The notes below the pieces were generated by a model that worked only from the letters and a program-made list of their open reading frames with translations, searched no databases and was not told the DNA's origin. Positions 40,208-42,173 of a DNA stretch of 42,173 nt are shown in pieces. Source of the DNA: Mycobacteriales bacterium. Lineage in GTDB: Bacteria; Actinomycetota; Actinomycetes; Mycobacteriales; QHCD01. The stretch is from positions 1 through 42,173 of the forward strand of contig DASXJE010000078.1 in the NCBI GenBank assembly GCA_036497565.1, written 5' to 3'. Both the position numbers and the translations under genes were made by a program. How positions within the stretch are numbered: the first letter of the stretch is position 1; the number at the start of each line of letters is the position of its first letter.

Positions 40208-41047
40208 GTGGTGGTACTGGCAGCGGACAGTCACGTGCACAGCGAGTGGTCCTGGGATGCGCCGTACGGCTCGATGGACCGGACCTGCGCCCGGGCGGTG
40301 GAGCTGGGTCTGCCCGCGGTCGCATTCACCGAGCACGCCGATTTCACGACCTGGACGGCCGATGTCCGCGATCTCGACGACCACCTTCGGGCACTTGCCA
40401 CGCCGGACGGATCACTGACCCCGCCCCAGATGGACCTCGACGGTTACCTCGAGTGCCTGCAGCGGTGCCGCGACCAATATCCGACGCTTCGGATCCTCAG
40501 CGGGGTGGAGTTGGGCGAAGCCCATTGGCACACCGACGTCGCCGCGAAGATCCTCGACGCCGGACAGTTCGACCGGGTGCTCGGTTCGCTGCACTCCTTG
40601 CCCGTCGGCGAGCGGTTCTTTGAGCCGGGCGAGCTGTTTCAGCAGCGGCCGGCGTTCGAGGTGATCCGCGACTACCTGGCCGAACTGAAGCGTTTGGTCG
40701 CCGGTTCCGACGTGTTCGCGGTGCTCGCCCACATCGACTATCCGGTCCGCCACTGGCCGGCGCAGGCCGGGCCGTTCGATCCGAACGCGTTCCAGGACGA
40801 GTTCCGTGACGTACTACGGGCTCTTGCGACCAGCGGCCGAGCGCTGGAGGTCAACACCAAAGTGCCGCTCCACCCGGAGATCGTCCGCTGGTGGCACGAC
40901 GAAGGCGGCGAAGCGATCACGTTCGGGAGTGACGCCCACGACCCGGCGGTGCTCGCGCGTGGCTTCGCCGAGGCCGCAGCCATGGCCGAAACCCACGGCT
41001 TCCGATCCGGCCGCCACCCCTACGACTTCTGGATACGGTCGAGCTGA
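40208..41047 (+). CDS. PHP-domain phosphoesterase (histidinol-phosphatase-like)
   Basis: 279 residues. The four PHP motifs are present: H9-x-H11 in DSHVHSEWSWD, FTEHADF, GVELGE followed later by GSLHS, and AHIDYP; the terminal FGSDAHDP supplies the last metal ligands. The fold binds a trinuclear metal site and hydrolyses phosphate esters, as in histidinol-phosphatase HisK; the true substrate is unknown because no his genes are near. The GTG has GGAAGGA about 4-5 nt upstream. It is divergent from the GNAT gene. Confidence 0.92.
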   Translation: MVVLAADSHVHSEWSWDAPYGSMDRTCARAVELGLPAVAFTEHADFTTWTADVRDLDDHLRALATPDGSLTPPQMDLDGYLECLQRCRDQYPTLRILSGVELGEAHWHTDVAAKILDAGQFDRVLGSLHSLPVGERFFEPGELFQQRPAFEVIRDYLAELKRLVAGSDVFAVLAHIDYPVRHWPAQAGPFDPNAFQDEFRDVLRALATSGRALEVNTKVPLHPEIVRWWHDEGGEAITFGSDAHDPAVLARGFAEAAAMAETHGFRSGRHPYDFWIRSS

Positions 41048-41224
41048 GTCGGCGTCCGCATTGTCGCTTCGGGGCCTTATGCCGCTGGACATCCAGGACT
41101 TCATCGGCCTTGTCGTTGGATGGGCGAGTTGTGCCCGATCGCGGCGGCCGCCCATTGCGGTTACGCATCACCGCGACCTGTCCCCGAGACTAAGGTGGGG
41201 GCGAACGTCGGGGGAAGAGGTGCC

Positions 41225-41740
41225 ATGAGCGACAACGCCGAGACCGCGATCCTCGCCGGGGGCTGTTACTGGGGAATGCAGGAGCAGATCCGCCAGCGCG
41301 ACGGGGTGATCTCCACCCGAGTCGGCTACATCGGTGGCGAGAACGAGAACCCGACGGACGATGACCATCCCGGCCACGCCGAGGCCATCGAGATCGTCTT
41401 CGATCCTGAGCAGACCTCCTACCGGGACATGCTCGAGTTCTTTTTCCAGATCCACGACCCGACGACCAAGGACCGTCAGGGCAAGTACTCCGGCTCCGAC
41501 TACCGCTCCGAGATCTTCTACACGACCGACGAGCAACGCCAGGTGGCCGAGGACACGATCATGGACGTCGAGGCCTCCGGCCTCTGGCCCGGCAAGGTCG
41601 TCACCAAGATCAGCGAAGCCGGCCGTTTCTGGGAGGCCGAGGCCGACGACCAGTACTACCTGAAGCGCTATCCGGACGGCTACTCCTGCCACTTCCCGCG
41701 GCCAGGATGGAAGCTGCCACACCGCGCGACCACGGTCTGA
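41225..41740 (+). CDS. msrA: Peptide-methionine (S)-S-oxide reductase MsrA
   Basis: 171 residues. The nucleophilic cysteine is C14 in GGCYWGMQE, followed by [11 protein letters not shown] and [24 protein letters not shown], all family hallmarks, and [14 protein letters not shown] near the end with a possible resolving cysteine. MsrA repairs oxidised methionine with thioredoxin. The ATG has GGGGGAAGAGG upstream, and TAAGGT near 41192 is a candidate -10. Its end is 10 bp from the convergent GNAT gene. Confidence 0.95.
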   Translation: MSDNAETAILAGGCYWGMQEQIRQRDGVISTRVGYIGGENENPTDDDHPGHAEAIEIVFDPEQTSYRDMLEFFFQIHDPTTKDRQGKYSGSDYRSEIFYTTDEQRQVAEDTIMDVEASGLWPGKVVTKISEAGRFWEAEADDQYYLKRYPDGYSCHFPRPGWKLPHRATTV

Positions 41741-41750
41741 CAGGTCAGCC

Positions 41751-42173
41751 TTAGTCGTCCGGCAGCCGGGAGTAGACGAACATGTCGCGACGTGAATCGC
41801 CGAGTTGTTGCCAACTGCGGAGCAACCCCTCTCGGTGATACCTCGCCCGTTCTGCGGTTCGCCACGAGGGCTCGTTCGTCGGTTCGATGAAGAGCTCCAG
41901 CCGGTGAACATCGCTCAGGCGGAGCGCCCATGCCGACAGGGCGTTGAGCGCGGCAGTGGCATAGCCACGTCCGCGGAATTCGGGCGAGACCCAGTAGTGG
42001 AGACTGGCTCGCCCATGAGCCTCCTCGCGATAACCGGTGGCGCCGTCCGGCGCCACCGCGCGGAGCCAGAGCCCGATTCCTCCGAGAGCTTCGTCGGTCC
42101 CGCTGTCGGTAATGGCCAAGGACAGTCCCAATCCAAGTTCGGCGCGAAGTTTCTGACGCCGGACTTGCTCACG
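41751..42173 (-). CDS. GNAT family acetyltransferase (partial, 5' end outside the window)
   Basis: 140 codons, open to the window edge, so the N-terminus is missing. The visible part reads GLSLAITDSGTDEALGGIGLW, then HYWVSPEFRGRGYATAALNALSAWAL with the RGRGYA acetyl-CoA loop, and RLELFIEPTNEPSWRTAERARYHREGLLRSW. This is the RimJ/RimL-like branch. The TTG at 42131 is not the true start, because the frame continues with a family-like sequence upstream of it. It faces msrA tail to tail. Confidence 0.85.
   Translation of the reverse strand, partial: REQVRRQKLRAELGLGLSLAITDSGTDEALGGIGLWLRAVAPDGATGYREEAHGRASLHYWVSPEFRGRGYATAALNALSAWALRLSDVHRLELFIEPTNEPSWRTAERARYHREGLLRSWQQLGDSRRDMFVYSRLPDD

Noticed and set aside
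41080-41228. Small + strand ORF (49 codons) before msrA
   Set aside because: It has no clear ribosome site, spans the msrA promoter and ends in the msrA ribosome site.

Overview
The window is a 42.2 kb chromosomal stretch from a high-GC actinobacterium. Coding density is high and many starts are GTG. Lineage markers are the galU-glp-rimJ-sepX/glpR division cluster next to tRNA-Ala, an SsgA-like sporulation/division regulator, an ECF41 sigma factor and a DUF3039 protein. The mix of SsgA-like protein and mycobacterial-type synteny suggests a Frankiales or Jatrophihabitans-like relative. That placement is an inference and no marker here fixes it.

Layout. 1-7.2 kb: tRNA-Ala(CGC), a short SepX/GlpR, a RimJ-like acetyltransferase, Glp (MoeA-type), GalU, then divergently 5-formyl-THF cyclo-ligase and a Ruc/FmdB-like zinc-ribbon protein; then a DHA2 exporter and a SAF-domain (CpaB-like) membrane protein. 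7.2-12.4 kb: a small acidic ORF coupled to a CBS protein, a POT peptide transporter, a HAD phosphatase, an ATP-dependent DNA ligase and a zinc alcohol dehydrogenase. 12.4-12.6 kb: two related 58-bp palindromes in opposite orientation. 12.6-16.6 kb: SsgA-like protein, STAS protein, molybdenum cofactor genes (moaD facing moaC-mogA-moaE), and a three-gene operon of a 40-residue membrane peptide and two tandem PRC-barrel proteins. 16.6-25 kb: YbjQ-like protein, secreted SPOR/phosphodiester-glycosidase protein, two DMT-type transporters, CBS protein, FUSC protein, PTH2 peptidyl-tRNA hydrolase, DUF3039 protein and a GreA-like factor. 25-30.7 kb: a carbohydrate locus with a large (alpha/alpha)6-type glycosidase-like protein divergent from an ABC importer (lipoprotein plus two permeases, no ATPase). 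30.7-42.2 kb: sulfotransferase, HEAT protein, ECF41 sigma factor divergent from an NDH-2-like flavoprotein, VOC protein overlapping metG, SDR, an isolated second-type UMP kinase, quinone oxidoreductase, GNAT, PHP phosphoesterase, MsrA and a GNAT cut by the window end.

Regulatory picture. Seven genes have a TANNNT hexamer exactly 6-7 nt before the start codon, which predicts leaderless mRNAs. The ECF41 gene and its divergent oxidoreductase carry two mirror-image copies of TGTCACA-N16-CGTCTC. Several operons are coupled by GTGA or ATGA overlaps, and three convergent pairs overlap at their stop codons. No CRISPR array, transposase, integrase, phage gene or rRNA was seen, and the region reads as a stable core chromosome with a few accessory metabolic loci.
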